Notes: generated by a model from the letters alone, not told the origin. 64,000 nt of DNA from Oceanospirillales bacterium (GCA_004762125.1 SIHQ01000006.1:124001-188000); one strand, 5' to 3'. Shown: positions 7,860 through 17,254, counted from the stretch's first letter. Numbers and translations: made by a program.

Positions 7860-9134
7860 TTAAAAGCTGGCTTTTAACGCCTGATCAATGTCCGCAATAA
7901 TATCATCGATATGCTCAATACCAATGGAGAGTCGAACCATGTCTTCACTGACACCCGCTGATTCCAGTTCTTTCGGGCTCAACTGTCTGTGTGTGGTTGA
8001 AGCCGGATGGCAGGCTAATGATTTAGCATCGCCAATATTGACCAAACGTAAAATCATCTGCAAGGCATCGATAAATTTACCGCCTGCTTCTTTACCACCT
8101 TTGATACCAAAACTAACGACACCGGATGCTTTACCACCGGTAATCTTCTGAGCCATTTCATAATAAGGGCTGCTTTCCAAAGCCGCATAATTTACCCAGC
8201 TGACTTGCGGATGTTGTTCAAGATGCACCGCTACCTTTTCGGTATTTTCGCAGTGACGTTCCATTCTCAAAGCTAACGTTTCCAAACCCTGCATCAACTG
8301 GAATGCACTTTGTGCAGCAAGCGCTCCACCGGTATTTCTCAAAGGCACCACACGGGCACGGCCAATAAATGCAGCAGCACCCAGTGCTTCGGTGTAAACA
8401 ACACCATGATAGGACGGGTCCGGTTCGTTCAAAATGGGGAAACGCTCTTTATTGGCTTTCCAATCAAACTTACCGCTATCGATAATGGCTCCACCCAGAG
8501 TAGTACCGTGACCACCGATGTATTTGGTCAGTGAGTGCACCACGATATCGGCACCATGCTCTATTGGACGACAAAGTGTCGGTGTCGCTACGGTATTATC
8601 GACAATCAGTGGTACGCCATGGCGATGAGCCAATTCAGCCAGTTTCTGAATATCAACAATATTACCGGCTGGGTTACCAATGGATTCGCAGAACACCGCA
8701 CGGGTGTTCTTATCAATCAAGGCTTCAAGACCGGCATAGTCATCATGGGAAGCGAAACGGACATCAATACCTTGTCTTGGAAACGTGTGAGCAAACAGGT
8801 TGTAGGTACCGCCGTAAACCTGGCTAGTAGAAACAATATTACAACCAACATCGGCAATGGTCTGAATAGCGTAGGTAATCGCCATCATGCCTGACGCCAG
8901 ACTCAATGCCGCAATACCGCCTTCCAGTGCGGCCAGTCGGGCCTCCAGAACAGCATTGGTCGGGTTCATTATTCTGGAATAGATGTTTCCAGGTACTTTC
9001 AGATCGAATAAATCAGCACCGTGCTGGGTATCATCAAAGGTATAGGAAACCGTTTGATATATAGGAGTAGTCGCAGCATTAGTCGTCGCATCGCCTTCAT
9101 ATCCGGCGTGCAGGGCAAGAGTTTCCGGCTTCAT
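7860..9134 (-). CDS. metY: O-acetylhomoserine sulfhydrylase (aminocarboxypropyltransferase)
   Basis: A PLP enzyme of the Cys/Met metabolism family that makes homocysteine from O-acetylhomoserine and sulfide. The N-terminus [19 protein letters not shown] and [18 protein letters not shown] are typical of this enzyme. The PLP lysine lies in [16 protein letters not shown] near residue 204, and the C-terminal [17 protein letters not shown] carries the substrate-binding Arg region. The open frame reaches 9182, but the ATG at 9134 is chosen because AGGGA sits 6 bases upstream and family members start at [11 protein letters not shown]. That gives 424 residues, the usual length. It links to the sulfate-activating cysDN genes at 36-39 kb through sulfide supply. 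A decayed partial copy lies at 6668-6872. Confidence 0.93.
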   Translation of the reverse strand: MKPETLALHAGYEGDATTNAATTPIYQTVSYTFDDTQHGADLFDLKVPGNIYSRIMNPTNAVLEARLAALEGGIAALSLASGMMAITYAIQTIADVGCNIVSTSQVYGGTYNLFAHTFPRQGIDVRFASHDDYAGLEALIDKNTRAVFCESIGNPAGNIVDIQKLAELAHRHGVPLIVDNTVATPTLCRPIEHGADIVVHSLTKYIGGHGTTLGGAIIDSGKFDWKANKERFPILNEPDPSYHGVVYTEALGAAAFIGRARVVPLRNTGGALAAQSAFQLMQGLETLALRMERHCENTEKVAVHLEQHPQVSWVNYAALESSPYYEMAQKITGGKASGVVSFGIKGGKEAGGKFIDALQMILRLVNIGDAKSLACHPASTTHRQLSPKELESAGVSEDMVRLSIGIEHIDDIIADIDQALKASF

Positions 9135-9524
9135 GTCCATTCCCTGATGTCTGGTTGTTTGTATGAACGGTTGATCATACAAGACAGTTGACGAATGTCA
9201 TCACTCATTTGATGAATATGCCGGTCACTTTTTTTTGTTTTCAGTGAGTATCTTTTAAACAAACCGGTATCAGAATACTCGATACAAAGTCACTCCTATT
9301 CAAATTATCGATGGACGAAAGAACTAAGTCTTGACTGTCAAATAGATCCATTTGCTATAGCTACAATGAAAGCGCAGAAATAAAAGCTAACAAAAAGCCG
9401 AAATCACACTCAATTTCCCCTAGTAGCAAAAGATCAGCCACCCATCCACTACGGTTTATCCCTATAGCCGACTATGTGAAGCCAACTACTTTTTCCTGAG
9501 GTTCAACCAATCAGGTAGCTCATT
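9135..9524. other. intergenic, divergent promoters of metY and the fimbrial locus
   Basis: About 390 bases between divergent genes. No open frame worth calling, no MetJ-type box and no riboswitch fold was recognised. The run CTTTTTTTTG near 9230 and AT-rich patches near 9340-9400 are promoter-like, but I cannot place -35 and -10 boxes with confidence. Confidence 0.5.
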
Positions 9525-10121
9525 ATGTACAAGAGAATCGCAAGAAGTATCCTTGTTCCATTGTGCGCAGTTAGTAGCATTGCGTTTGCCGCATCACAAG
9601 GCACTTTAGCCAGTACGGCAGAGGGTGGTTCTTCAGGTTCAATCGCCGTTGAATTCAGCGTTGCCGATAAAATCAAAATATACAATCTCAGGGACGTTAC
9701 TATGTCTCTTGCGAAAAATAGGGAGAACGGTGAGATTGTCTCAAGTTTGTCAACGTTCAGTGTCTATCGTAACCAGAAAGGCGATGACTACAACATCACT
9801 TTCACATCAGCCAACCTAAGCGCAGATGGGCAAAGCGGCTTTTATCTAAGTGGTACTGGTACTAGTATTGATGCTGATGATGGTGCTGATCCAGATACAA
9901 CACTACTTCCCTATACAATAGAGCTGTTTGATAATGCAAACGGAGACGGCGATCCGGTAAATGTTAAGCACGGTGCAAAAGCATCAGCGCTGCAATCAAC
10001 GGTGCAGACTTCCTCAGGACAAGAAGTGTCCACATCCATGAAACTGACCGTTAATAATGCCAGTAATCTTGCATCTGGTACATTTACAGACACCTTAACC
10101 ATGGTAGTAAGTACCGAATAG
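9525..10121 (+). CDS. fimbrial major subunit (chaperone/usher pilin)
   Basis: A 198-residue exported protein with a Sec signal peptide ending AFAA. The mature part begins SQGTLAST, then KIKIYNLRDVTMSL, with YNITFTSANLSADG, LPYTIELF and a C-terminal ASGTFTDTLTMVVS. This is the Ig-like pilin pattern of the spore-coat-U/alternate chaperone-usher subunits, where the first strand of one subunit completes the next. It is first of a set with the adhesin (10163), usher (11224) and, on the other strand, the chaperone (13640). As first gene and shortest subunit it is probably the main shaft protein. A long hairpin follows just downstream and could protect or limit the mRNA beyond the pilin. Confidence 0.8.
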   Translation: MYKRIARSILVPLCAVSSIAFAASQGTLASTAEGGSSGSIAVEFSVADKIKIYNLRDVTMSLAKNRENGEIVSSLSTFSVYRNQKGDDYNITFTSANLSADGQSGFYLSGTGTSIDADDGADPDTTLLPYTIELFDNANGDGDPVNVKHGAKASALQSTVQTSSGQEVSTSMKLTVNNASNLASGTFTDTLTMVVSTE

Positions 10122-10139
10122 TGCCTTTTCTGTTTTTCA

Positions 10140-10191
10140 GGCACTTCAAGTTCACACTAAATATGATTAAACAGTGTGAAACTGAAGTGCC
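10140..10191 (+). promoter_or_regulatory. large hairpin around the adhesin start codon
   Basis: Arms GGCACTTCAAGTTCACAC (10140-10157) and GTGTGAAACTGAAGTGCC (10174-10191) pair at 16 of 18 positions. The 16-base loop holds the ATG at 10163. There is no T-run, so it does not look like a simple terminator. It lies between pilin and adhesin, where other pilus operons carry structures that raise shaft over tip subunit output. Confidence 0.7.
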
Positions 10192-11158
10192 TTCATTCAG
10201 GTTATTCCTGTTTATCCTCGCTGCTGCATATCAAAATCTTGCACAATCCGAGTATCATGAGCATCTTTATGTGCAAAATTTTCCACACATCATGAATCTG
10301 GAACGCTGGAATGGTAAACACGATGTATACCGGCAATCTGACTCAATATGCCTCGGTTCCAACTCCAGCGACACTAACAGTAACGAAGCAGTTACTACTG
10401 CTCGTGTTCGTTTACAAAGTTATCACTCTGGAAAATACCCTTATGGGCTAAAACATTCTGATGATGACAAACAGATACTACCTATAGAAATAGCGTTTGC
10501 TCAAAACTCCAATCATCAGAAAACAGTATTCGAGCACTCGAGTCACTACATTCGAATACCTAATGTACAATCAAACTGTGCCATCAAAGATTTTAATTTT
10601 CAGGTTTTTATTTCAGAGAAAGAACTGATCAGATTTTCTCCCGGAGAGTATCAGAATCACTTTGATTTTTTTGTTGAGAATGAAGAAGGAACCTATTTAA
10701 GTCGACGTTTTCAAGTCAAATTAACGATACCAAGATTGGTCAAAATTGGTTTTTCCGGAGACATTAATATAAATAATAAATCGTCTGGCGGCTACAGGGT
10801 TGGTGCAACAAACGCCTGTGTCTACACCAACGATGGAGGGCAGTATCGAATAAGAGCAGAAAGCAATAACTTCCAGAACGGTAGTTATCAATTATGTTCA
10901 GGTCAAAAGGAGAGAGATTGCGAATTTGCTAACATTCCCTACGAGATCCGTTATCAAGCTTATTCAAATAAATCATTTAAATTCAATCATCCTGGACATA
11001 AAAGTAATTCCCTACCTGGCTCGAATAATTATTTCTCTTTTTGCACAGAATTCAATGCCAATGCAAACATTCAAGCGGTAGTCCATGACTCTTTACTGCA
11101 TACAATGCTGAGCGGTGTTTATTCGGATATCGTGACCCTGATTGTAGAACCTGATTAG
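10163..11158 (+). CDS. fimbrial two-domain tip adhesin
   Basis: The C-terminal half has the pilin-like pattern also seen in the upstream subunit: LVKIGFSGDININ near the domain start, NACVYTNDGGQYRI, IPYEIRYQAYSN and a closing SGVYSDIVTLIVEPD. The N-terminal half (about residues 25-180 of this start) is unrelated and cysteine-bearing, as expected for a receptor-binding domain. This lectin-plus-pilin layout is that of two-domain tip adhesins. The frame is open from a GTG at 10121 that overlaps the pilin stop, but ATG 10163 gives a plausible signal peptide (hydrophobic LFLFILAAAYQNLAQS), so it is preferred. The ATG lies in the loop of a strong hairpin, which should limit translation. Receptor unknown. 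Confidence 0.72.
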   Translation: MIKQCETEVPSFRLFLFILAAAYQNLAQSEYHEHLYVQNFPHIMNLERWNGKHDVYRQSDSICLGSNSSDTNSNEAVTTARVRLQSYHSGKYPYGLKHSDDDKQILPIEIAFAQNSNHQKTVFEHSSHYIRIPNVQSNCAIKDFNFQVFISEKELIRFSPGEYQNHFDFFVENEEGTYLSRRFQVKLTIPRLVKIGFSGDININNKSSGGYRVGATNACVYTNDGGQYRIRAESNNFQNGSYQLCSGQKERDCEFANIPYEIRYQAYSNKSFKFNHPGHKSNSLPGSNNYFSFCTEFNANANIQAVVHDSLLHTMLSGVYSDIVTLIVEPD

Positions 11159-11223
11159 CTCTGTAGTTTTACTGATATAAAAACATATTTATAGAAGAAA
11201 AAAAAACGAGTAAGAACTAGTAC

Positions 11224-13653
11224 ATGATTCGCTTTATTGTGAGACTGATTACATCAACTGCTTTTTGTTTATCTCTGTTTTTTCTCAGAACAGTTATTGC
11301 TGAAACCGTTTTAACCGAAGTCCCGGCAGGGTTTGAATCTTTAAATCAACCAATGACGTCTATCATTGACGTTTACTTTCAAGGGCAGCTATTAGCTACT
11401 GCATCCGCCACATTTACTTCAGACACTATTCTCTTCGCAACACCCGATACTATTTTAATTCAAATTTTAAATTTGAAAGACAAACACACTGTTCTCGCAC
11501 ACTTGTCTGGCTGGATATCTAGCCACTCAAGGTATCTATGCTACGCCCCAACCCAGAAAGACTGTGGGTTAATCACACCGGATGTCATCGGGGTTATTTT
11601 CGACGACCAATCATTCAGGGCTGACCTGTTCATTAATCCGAATTTTCTAGAATCTGTGGAGAAAGCGTCTGTCTACTTGCCCGCTTCCACCTCAGAGATA
11701 GGCCTGTTGCAAGGGGTTGTATTCAATTATTCAGAAAGTTCTCAAGCGGATGGTCAAACCTACAATCTGTCAGCCAATACGCTGATTGGCTGGCAACAGG
11801 AACACCTGGAAAGCAGCTGGAGTATCGCTCAACAACAAAACTTAAAGATCCAGAGCCTTCTGTGGGCTTACGACAACATGGGCATGCGCTACTCGGCTGG
11901 CTATTTACGATCAGGTTTTGCCAGTTCCGGTTTTTTATTGAGCCATGACTTAGCTGGCATCAGCTTTGGCAGTTCCGATAACACATTACTGAGTAAAGAC
12001 CACTCCAGCTCGACGCCACTGGAAGTAATAATGCCTGATAGAGGCATAGTCGAGGTTTTCAGGGATCAGCGACTTATTCACAGCGAGCTTCTGGATGCGG
12101 GCTACCAAGCGATCAATACCAGTGGTTTTCCCAACGGAACCTATGAAGTAGAGATAAAAATCAGAACGACCGGGGGGGCGACCCTTCGAAGTGAAAAAAG
12201 AATGTTTGTAAAGCAAAGCAGAATCAAAACCGGTGATGATAAAGCCTGGTTTCTTGAAGCAGGCCAGACCCTCCATTACTCAAATTCATTGCTACCTGAA
12301 ACATCCAGACAGATTACTATCAGAGCCGGCTATGAACATGGATTGACCCAGAACACAGGCGTTCGCTGGTCACTTGCCTCTTCACGTTCAGAGCAGGTTG
12401 CAGAAGTAGCTGTTGCCTACTTTCTTCCGGGACTCTCATTAAACTCGGGAGTGCTGACAGGACTTCAACAACAATTGGGAACTTACCTGTCCATTGACTG
12501 GAACGGATCACGAACGGTCTGGCTTAACGCTGAATCCAGAAGGCTGTGGCATCAGGTGGATCAGACTGAAACTATCCATACTCACAAACAGAAACTGATC
12601 AGTTATCAAAAAGTGTTCGATACGGTCACTCTTGGTTTACCTGTCAGAAATGGTTATATCACCGCTCGCTATAGTTATCGGGAGAATCCTAGCAGCAGTG
12701 AACACCTGAAGACACTTACTTTTCATAGTAACCTCCTAAAAAGCCGCAGCAATTCACTGCGGATGGATTGTAGTCTTACTGAATCGGAAAACAGGCTTAG
12801 CTTTCAGCTGTCTCTGAACCTGGTACTGGATTTCTACAACCTGAATCATCAGGCCAGAGCACAATATGCCGAAGTCCAAACAAACAAGCAGATCAGTCGC
12901 GAACTTCGCTCAACCTATGAGAGCGAATGGCAAGACAGCAATCAGGACAGGCATACCGATCAAACAGCCAGATTTGGCATTGATATAACGGAAAACAGTA
13001 GAAACGTATTCGGAACCTACGACAACACATCTCGACTCGGCAACCTGTCGATGGCTTTCAACCACTCCCAACAGGAAAACAGCTCTGACGTGTTCGGATA
13101 TTCAGGTTCTTTCAGTACCTCTTTGTCTGTCAGCAAAAAGGGAATCGCACTGGGTGGGGCTGATAGAACCAACAGTGCCATTACTGTCTATATTGAGAAC
13201 TCCAGTTCATCTGACGTGTTCAGAGTTTTAGTCAATGAACAGTTTGCAGGCTTTGCCGAAGGAAACTCTGCTACAACCATTCCTCTGAGCCCATTCAATA
13301 CTTATCGAGTAAGACTGGAAAACACCGATGGTAGCCTTTACGAGTTCTCGGGCAAACAATCAACCGTTACTCTTTATCCGGGAAATATTGAGCATTTCTC
13401 TTTTCAAGTGTGGAAAAGTATCACTTTGTTTGGCCAGATCGTGGACAGTAAAAATAATTTCAATGCAAATTACTGCGCTTACTCTAAAGAGTTTATTTCC
13501 TGCTCCAATGAGTTTGGGTTGTTTCAGGCTGAGCTGTCAGACAAAGAAACCAGTATCACGCTTAAACGAGCAACTCAAAGCTGTTCTGTCCCCATTGATT
13601 CTGGCAAGGCTGTAGAAGGTTTTCTGGATTTAGGTACTATTATTTGCCCTTGA
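11224..13653 (+). CDS. fimbrial outer-membrane usher
   Basis: An 809-residue usher that assembles pilins across the outer membrane. After a signal peptide the N-domain begins VPAGFESL with IDVYFQGQLL, the pattern of CS1/CFA-I (alpha-clade) ushers. The plug/middle region has EVIMPDRGIVEVFRDQRL and NTSGFPNGTYEVEI, and a long beta-barrel of alternating strands follows. The C-terminal domain has FGQIVDSKNNFN and paired cysteines (YCAYSKEFISC). It is somewhat shorter than classical gamma-clade ushers. It lies 65 bases after the adhesin gene and its last 14 bases overlap the convergent chaperone gene, an overlap that may give antisense effects. Clade assignment rests on remembered family patterns. 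Confidence 0.85.
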   Translation: MIRFIVRLITSTAFCLSLFFLRTVIAETVLTEVPAGFESLNQPMTSIIDVYFQGQLLATASATFTSDTILFATPDTILIQILNLKDKHTVLAHLSGWISSHSRYLCYAPTQKDCGLITPDVIGVIFDDQSFRADLFINPNFLESVEKASVYLPASTSEIGLLQGVVFNYSESSQADGQTYNLSANTLIGWQQEHLESSWSIAQQQNLKIQSLLWAYDNMGMRYSAGYLRSGFASSGFLLSHDLAGISFGSSDNTLLSKDHSSSTPLEVIMPDRGIVEVFRDQRLIHSELLDAGYQAINTSGFPNGTYEVEIKIRTTGGATLRSEKRMFVKQSRIKTGDDKAWFLEAGQTLHYSNSLLPETSRQITIRAGYEHGLTQNTGVRWSLASSRSEQVAEVAVAYFLPGLSLNSGVLTGLQQQLGTYLSIDWNGSRTVWLNAESRRLWHQVDQTETIHTHKQKLISYQKVFDTVTLGLPVRNGYITARYSYRENPSSSEHLKTLTFHSNLLKSRSNSLRMDCSLTESENRLSFQLSLNLVLDFYNLNHQARAQYAEVQTNKQISRELRSTYESEWQDSNQDRHTDQTARFGIDITENSRNVFGTYDNTSRLGNLSMAFNHSQQENSSDVFGYSGSFSTSLSVSKKGIALGGADRTNSAITVYIENSSSSDVFRVLVNEQFAGFAEGNSATTIPLSPFNTYRVRLENTDGSLYEFSGKQSTVTLYPGNIEHFSFQVWKSITLFGQIVDSKNNFNANYCAYSKEFISCSNEFGLFQAELSDKETSITLKRATQSCSVPIDSGKAVEGFLDLGTIICP

Positions 13654-14362
13654 GCAAAGCAGTATCGTTCACGGACTTTATGGTTTTCGATGTCTCATAA
13701 CGACCGTCAAAAATAGCAAATTTAACCTCTCCCTCTCCAGTAAGATCAACACTCCATGATTGCCCTGTATAGAGCCTCTTGTTCTTCCATATAGACGTGC
13801 ATTCGTCTTTACTGGCGCATTGTCGGCCTCGACGAAGCATTACATTCGAATTCCCTGTATTGGACAATTCAAGCTTATTTCCTCTTATGACTCCATCCAC
13901 CTTGAAAACCGGCTGGCTTGGTCGAACAAACACCAGAATTTCATAAGCGACTAGCAGCTTAACCATCTGTTTCTGTTTCTGTTCTTTCAGGGGCCCCGTC
14001 ACTGGTCGAAAAAGTACACGGTATACCTTCTCTTCCGTAAGATTATTTTCTCGATTGAACAACCTCACAACACGCTCACCCTGAGGTTTGATACTGGATT
14101 TATGAGGCGTAGCCATCAACTTCATTTCTTCAGACGTCGTAGCCAGAATTTTCTCTTCATTTGGCCTTCCCGGATTGAGTACTCGGTAGACTTCTGTTTG
14201 AAGATAAAGCGTTTCATTAGCAAGATTGCTGACCTGTACGTCCTGCCGCTTCCAGCCTTTCTTATCGAAATAGACAATGGAACGATCAAGGCTCATATCT
14301 GCCAGCAGTCCACTGGCATTTAAACCAAGAATCAAAGTGACACAGCAAAATAATGATTTCAT
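13640..14362 (-). CDS. periplasmic fimbrial chaperone (CFA/I-CS1 type)
   Basis: A 240-residue exported PapD-like chaperone. After the signal peptide (cut near LLA) come MSLDRSIVYFDKKGWKRQDV, TEVYRVLNPGRPNEEK, MATPHKSSIKPQGERVVRLF and EEKVYRVLFRPV. These closely follow the CfaA/CooB chaperone pattern (NPG-x-EE, TP-K-xI-P-G, EEVYRV). The second domain has LSNTGNSNVML and a Cys pair around CASKDEC. It caps pilins in the periplasm and hands them to the usher. It is encoded convergently to the other three genes, an unusual split that requires its own promoter near 14370-14440. Confidence 0.88.
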   Translation of the reverse strand: MKSLFCCVTLILGLNASGLLADMSLDRSIVYFDKKGWKRQDVQVSNLANETLYLQTEVYRVLNPGRPNEEKILATTSEEMKLMATPHKSSIKPQGERVVRLFNRENNLTEEKVYRVLFRPVTGPLKEQKQKQMVKLLVAYEILVFVRPSQPVFKVDGVIRGNKLELSNTGNSNVMLRRGRQCASKDECTSIWKNKRLYTGQSWSVDLTGEGEVKFAIFDGRYETSKTIKSVNDTALLKGK

Positions 14363-14440
14363 GATGATATTCAGTACTGGAAGTAACTGAAAAGATAGAC
14401 TGTTTGGTTACGGATGCCATTTAAGAGAGCGATACGAACG

Positions 14441-14472
14441 AAAAAGCCCGACACAAGTGCCGGGCTTTTTTT
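14441..14472 (-). terminator. rho-independent terminator of ald
   Basis: AAAAAGCCCG (14441-14450) and CGGGCTTTTT (14461-14470) form a stem, with T-runs on both strands. It lies about 27 bases past the ald stop. Confidence 0.9.
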
Positions 14473-14498
14473 AAACCTGAGTTCGGTAGAACTGAAAA

Positions 14499-15620
14499 TC
14501 AGATCTCGTTCAGCATTTCAGCAGCAGAACGGTAAGGCAGGTTTTGTGCTTCTGCAACTTCTTCACAAGTCACAACACCTTTGGCTACGTTCAAGCCATT
14601 CAGCAGGTGAGCATTGTCTGTCAGTGCTTTGCGAGCACCTTTGTTAGCCAACTGCATAACAAATGGCAGAGTCGCGTTGTTTAGAGCCAGAGTTGATGTA
14701 CGAGCAACCGCACCAGGCATGTTAGCTACACAGTAGTGCACTACGCCGTCAACAATGAACGTAGGCTCTGCGTGTGTAGTGGCCACGGAAGTTTCTACAC
14801 AACCACCTTGGTCAATTGCTACGTCAACAATAACGGAGCCTTTCTTCATACGGCTGATGTGATCACGGGTAACCAGTTTAGGGGCAGCAGCACCTGGCAG
14901 CAATACACCACCGATGACCAAATCAGCAGACAGTACATGCTCTTCAATAGAATACTGAGTAGAGTAAACGGCCTTGATACGATTTCCGTATTGGTCGTCC
15001 AGTTTACGCAGAGTGTCCACGGAACGATCCAGAACAACAACTTCAGCACCCATACCAACAGCCATGGCTGCCGCATTTTGGCCTACAACACCACCACCAA
15101 TAATAACGACTTTCGCAGGCTCAACGCCCGGTACGCCGCCTAGCAGAACGCCACGACCGTCCTGAGCTTTCTCCAGGCAGTGTGCACCAGCCTGAATGGA
15201 CATACGGCCCGCTACTTCTGACATTGGAGCCAGCAGAGGCAAACGACCACTGTTGTCGGTTACGGTTTCGTAAGCGATGCAAGTAGCACCGGAATTGATC
15301 AGGTCTTGAGTTTGTGGAGCATCAGGAGCCAGGTGCAGATATGTGAATAGCACCTGGTCTGCACGCAGACGAGCACGTTCAATAGCTTGAGGCTCTTTTA
15401 CCTTAACGATCATTTCCGCTTTAGCGAATACTTCTTCAGCAGTGGCCAGGATAGTGGCACCTACTTTCTCGTAGTCTTCGTTGCTGAAACCGATACCGGC
15501 ACCAGCCAGCGTTTCAACGATAACCTGATGACCATTATCAGTCAGCTCTTTTACAGCAGCAGGAGTCAGACCTACACGATACTCGTGGTTCTTGATTTCC
15601 TTCGGCACACCTACCAGCAT
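14499..15620 (-). CDS. ald: alanine dehydrogenase
   Basis: NAD-dependent L-alanine dehydrogenase, interconverting alanine with pyruvate and ammonia. The N-terminus [19 protein letters not shown] carries the substrate Arg, MIVKVKEPQ the lysine, and the Rossmann site is [21 protein letters not shown]. The C-terminal [19 protein letters not shown] is the family signature. The open frame extends to a TTG at 15632, but that codon overlaps the ribosome-binding site (GGAG); ATG 15620 lies 6 bases after GGAG and gives 373 residues, the family length. It stands alone, closed by a strong terminator. With the Aap transporter at 20-24.6 kb it suggests use of amino acids as carbon and nitrogen. Confidence 0.96.
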   Translation of the reverse strand: MLVGVPKEIKNHEYRVGLTPAAVKELTDNGHQVIVETLAGAGIGFSNEDYEKVGATILATAEEVFAKAEMIVKVKEPQAIERARLRADQVLFTYLHLAPDAPQTQDLINSGATCIAYETVTDNSGRLPLLAPMSEVAGRMSIQAGAHCLEKAQDGRGVLLGGVPGVEPAKVVIIGGGVVGQNAAAMAVGMGAEVVVLDRSVDTLRKLDDQYGNRIKAVYSTQYSIEEHVLSADLVIGGVLLPGAAAPKLVTRDHISRMKKGSVIVDVAIDQGGCVETSVATTHAEPTFIVDGVVHYCVANMPGAVARTSTLALNNATLPFVMQLANKGARKALTDNAHLLNGLNVAKGVVTCEEVAEAQNLPYRSAAEMLNEI

Positions 15621-15993
15621 ATTCTTCTCCAACCGAGGTTGTTCTTTGGACTTATGTTCCAGTCTAAAGTCTTTTCGCCAGAAAAAGTCACTGTATTAAG
15701 ACTTCTTTAAGCAAATATCACTATCAATTAAAACTTTCACAAAGTAAAACATCGGTAGTCATAAAAGAGCGTTACCAATACCTAACAATTACCACGTTAA
15801 GCATCGTGTAAAGACTGTATAACCGCAATAAAAACTGCCTCATGTCAAAAAACCGTAATATGCCGGTGCTATTCTACTCGCCGAAACCAATGCAGCTCTC
15901 GCGTTTCATTCATCGGGTTTAGTAACACATTGTCACATTCACTACTCAGAGTTGCCCTGGATCCCTTATTGATGTCACAAGCAGGAGGCTGAA
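15621..15993. other. intergenic, divergent promoter region of ald
   Basis: About 370 bases, AT-rich, between divergent genes. No open frame, repeat or RNA fold was recognised. Regulation of ald by an Lrp-type protein is common, but no clear Lrp box can be pointed to. Confidence 0.5.
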
Positions 15994-16185
15994 ATGACCG
16001 ACCCTCAATGTATGCTGGAATATCTCGATCGCGTGGGCGTAGACGTAAAGAAGTTCACCGATGAGAAAGCATTAAAGTCGGAATACCTTCGCCATATTTA
16101 CCGGGTAGATGCCCGAGACACTTTGATCGATACTGACGGTAAGCTGAAAGGTCGCTCGAAGCACGCTCGTCAGCTGCTTCACTAA
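15994..16185 (+). CDS. small conserved-looking hypothetical protein
   Basis: A 63-residue soluble protein with many charged residues (DRVGVDVKKFTDEKALKSEY and a basic C-terminus KLKGRSKHARQLLH). It has no signal peptide, membrane segment or cysteine pair. I do not recognise the family. The strong Shine-Dalgarno AGGAGG, 7 bases before the ATG, is the best evidence that it is real. A minus-strand open frame (16055-16288) overlaps it but lacks such a signal and is judged a shadow. The fold is probably helical; function unknown. Confidence 0.65.
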   Translation: MTDPQCMLEYLDRVGVDVKKFTDEKALKSEYLRHIYRVDARDTLIDTDGKLKGRSKHARQLLH

Positions 16186-16567
16186 TTCGTATGAGTGACT
16201 CGTACTCGATATCGGATAACTTTTTTAACAGTTCTTCTGATAGCTCTTCTGATAGCTTTCCTGACTGGTAAAGTGGAATTAATACCAATCAGGAAAACGC
16301 TGTAATAGACAGCAGTTACTTCTTCTCTGCCTGATTGATCTTCATATCAGTGGCTGTGCCGGTCATGACGTTATGGATAACAATGACCAAGCCGTTCCAA
16401 CCATTTTCTATGGCTCTCGCTTCTCATGGCGTGACGGTTTTTCTGTTTTCTGGCAACAACGACCACCGCTGAATAGCAGCAGGCTCTTCGCTGCGTTGAA
16501 AGGCTGACCAAAGTTAAAGGCTGGCAAAAAAGTGTTTACCCTCTGAGCTTTCAAGTAGACTGCAGTC
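16186..16567. other. intergenic, no clear gene
   Basis: About 380 bases. A near-tandem repeat of TTCTTCTGATAGC lies near 16230-16255. A short minus-strand open stretch ending with a TAA near 16317 looks faintly coding (GWNGLVIVIHNVMTGTATD) but has no start or binding site; it may be a gene scrap. Nothing else was recognised. Confidence 0.4.
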
Positions 16568-16990
16568 ATGGATGTCTTAATTTGGATACTGCTTGGGGCG
16601 GTAGTGATATGGTACTGGTCTGATACCAGTAAAGCCCGCGAAATGGCCATTCAACATGGTCGACGAGCCTGCAAGGATATGAACCTGCAATTTTTGGACG
16701 GAACCGTAGTCCGCTATTCGACTCGCCCAAAGCGAGCTCCCGGTGGCCAAATGGTTTTGTGCCGTGATTTCAGTTTTGAATTCACCAATGACGGCATTCG
16801 CCGTTACCCGGGGCATATTCAACTTCTGGGTGGACGACTTAAAATGATGGATCTGGATTATGCCGCAAAAGAGCAGGATTCTCCGTCTTCCAACCTGATC
16901 CTCGAAACCGAGTATCATCTGGAAGCAGCTAAGGATCGAACCTCAACAGTGATCAGCTTATCTGATTATAAAAACAGCAAAAATAACTAA
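16568..16990 (+). CDS. DUF3301 family membrane-anchored protein
   Basis: This 140-residue protein has one N-terminal membrane segment (VLIWILLGAVVIWYWSD) followed by a cytoplasmic-type domain. That domain has AIQHGRRACKDMNLQFLDGT, VLCRDFSFEFTNDGIRRYPG and HIQLLGGRLKMMDLD. This is the pattern I know as DUF3301, a gammaproteobacterial family of unknown function. Length is normal. It stands 245 bases before efpL with an ERIC-like repeat between, so it is probably transcribed alone. The start ATG follows a weak purine stretch; no better start exists without losing the anchor. Confidence 0.8.
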   Translation: MDVLIWILLGAVVIWYWSDTSKAREMAIQHGRRACKDMNLQFLDGTVVRYSTRPKRAPGGQMVLCRDFSFEFTNDGIRRYPGHIQLLGGRLKMMDLDYAAKEQDSPSSNLILETEYHLEAAKDRTSTVISLSDYKNSKNN

Positions 16991-17021
16991 CTGCGCCAGT
17001 CACTGATTCAGCTTCTTTCAA

Positions 17022-17222
17022 TAGTTATACCCAAAGGATTTGGAGATGTGAGTAGGCGGAAAAAGAGCAAAGTTTATAGGCCTTCGGGTTCCATGAGCCT
17101 ACGAAAAGTAGGTGATTGGAGTGAACGACGACTGCATGGATGCAGGAGGTAGAGTAACGCAGGAGCAGTTACCGAGTGTAGCCAACGACCTCACATCTTC
17201 AAAGCCGACGAGTCTATGATAA
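17022..17222. repeat. ERIC-like imperfect palindrome
   Basis: The element has inverted ends: GGATTTGGAGATGTGAG (17036-17052) against CTCACATCTTCAAAGCC (17190-17206), inside GTTATACCC and CTATGATAA termini. Bases 17106-17127 match the conserved ERIC core at 18 of 22 positions, all four differences being transitions. GTAGCCAACG near the right end also resembles ERIC. It lies in the leader or promoter region of efpL and is longer than the 127-base classical ERIC. Confidence 0.75.
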
Positions 17223-17254
17223 AATAGCCTCATTTATTGATAGAGGTTGTATCC

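Noticed and set aside
16055-16288. Minus-strand open frame with repeated SEELSEEL
   Set aside because: It overlaps the small plus-strand gene that has a strong AGGAGG, has no binding site of its own, and the repeat comes from a DNA near-tandem.
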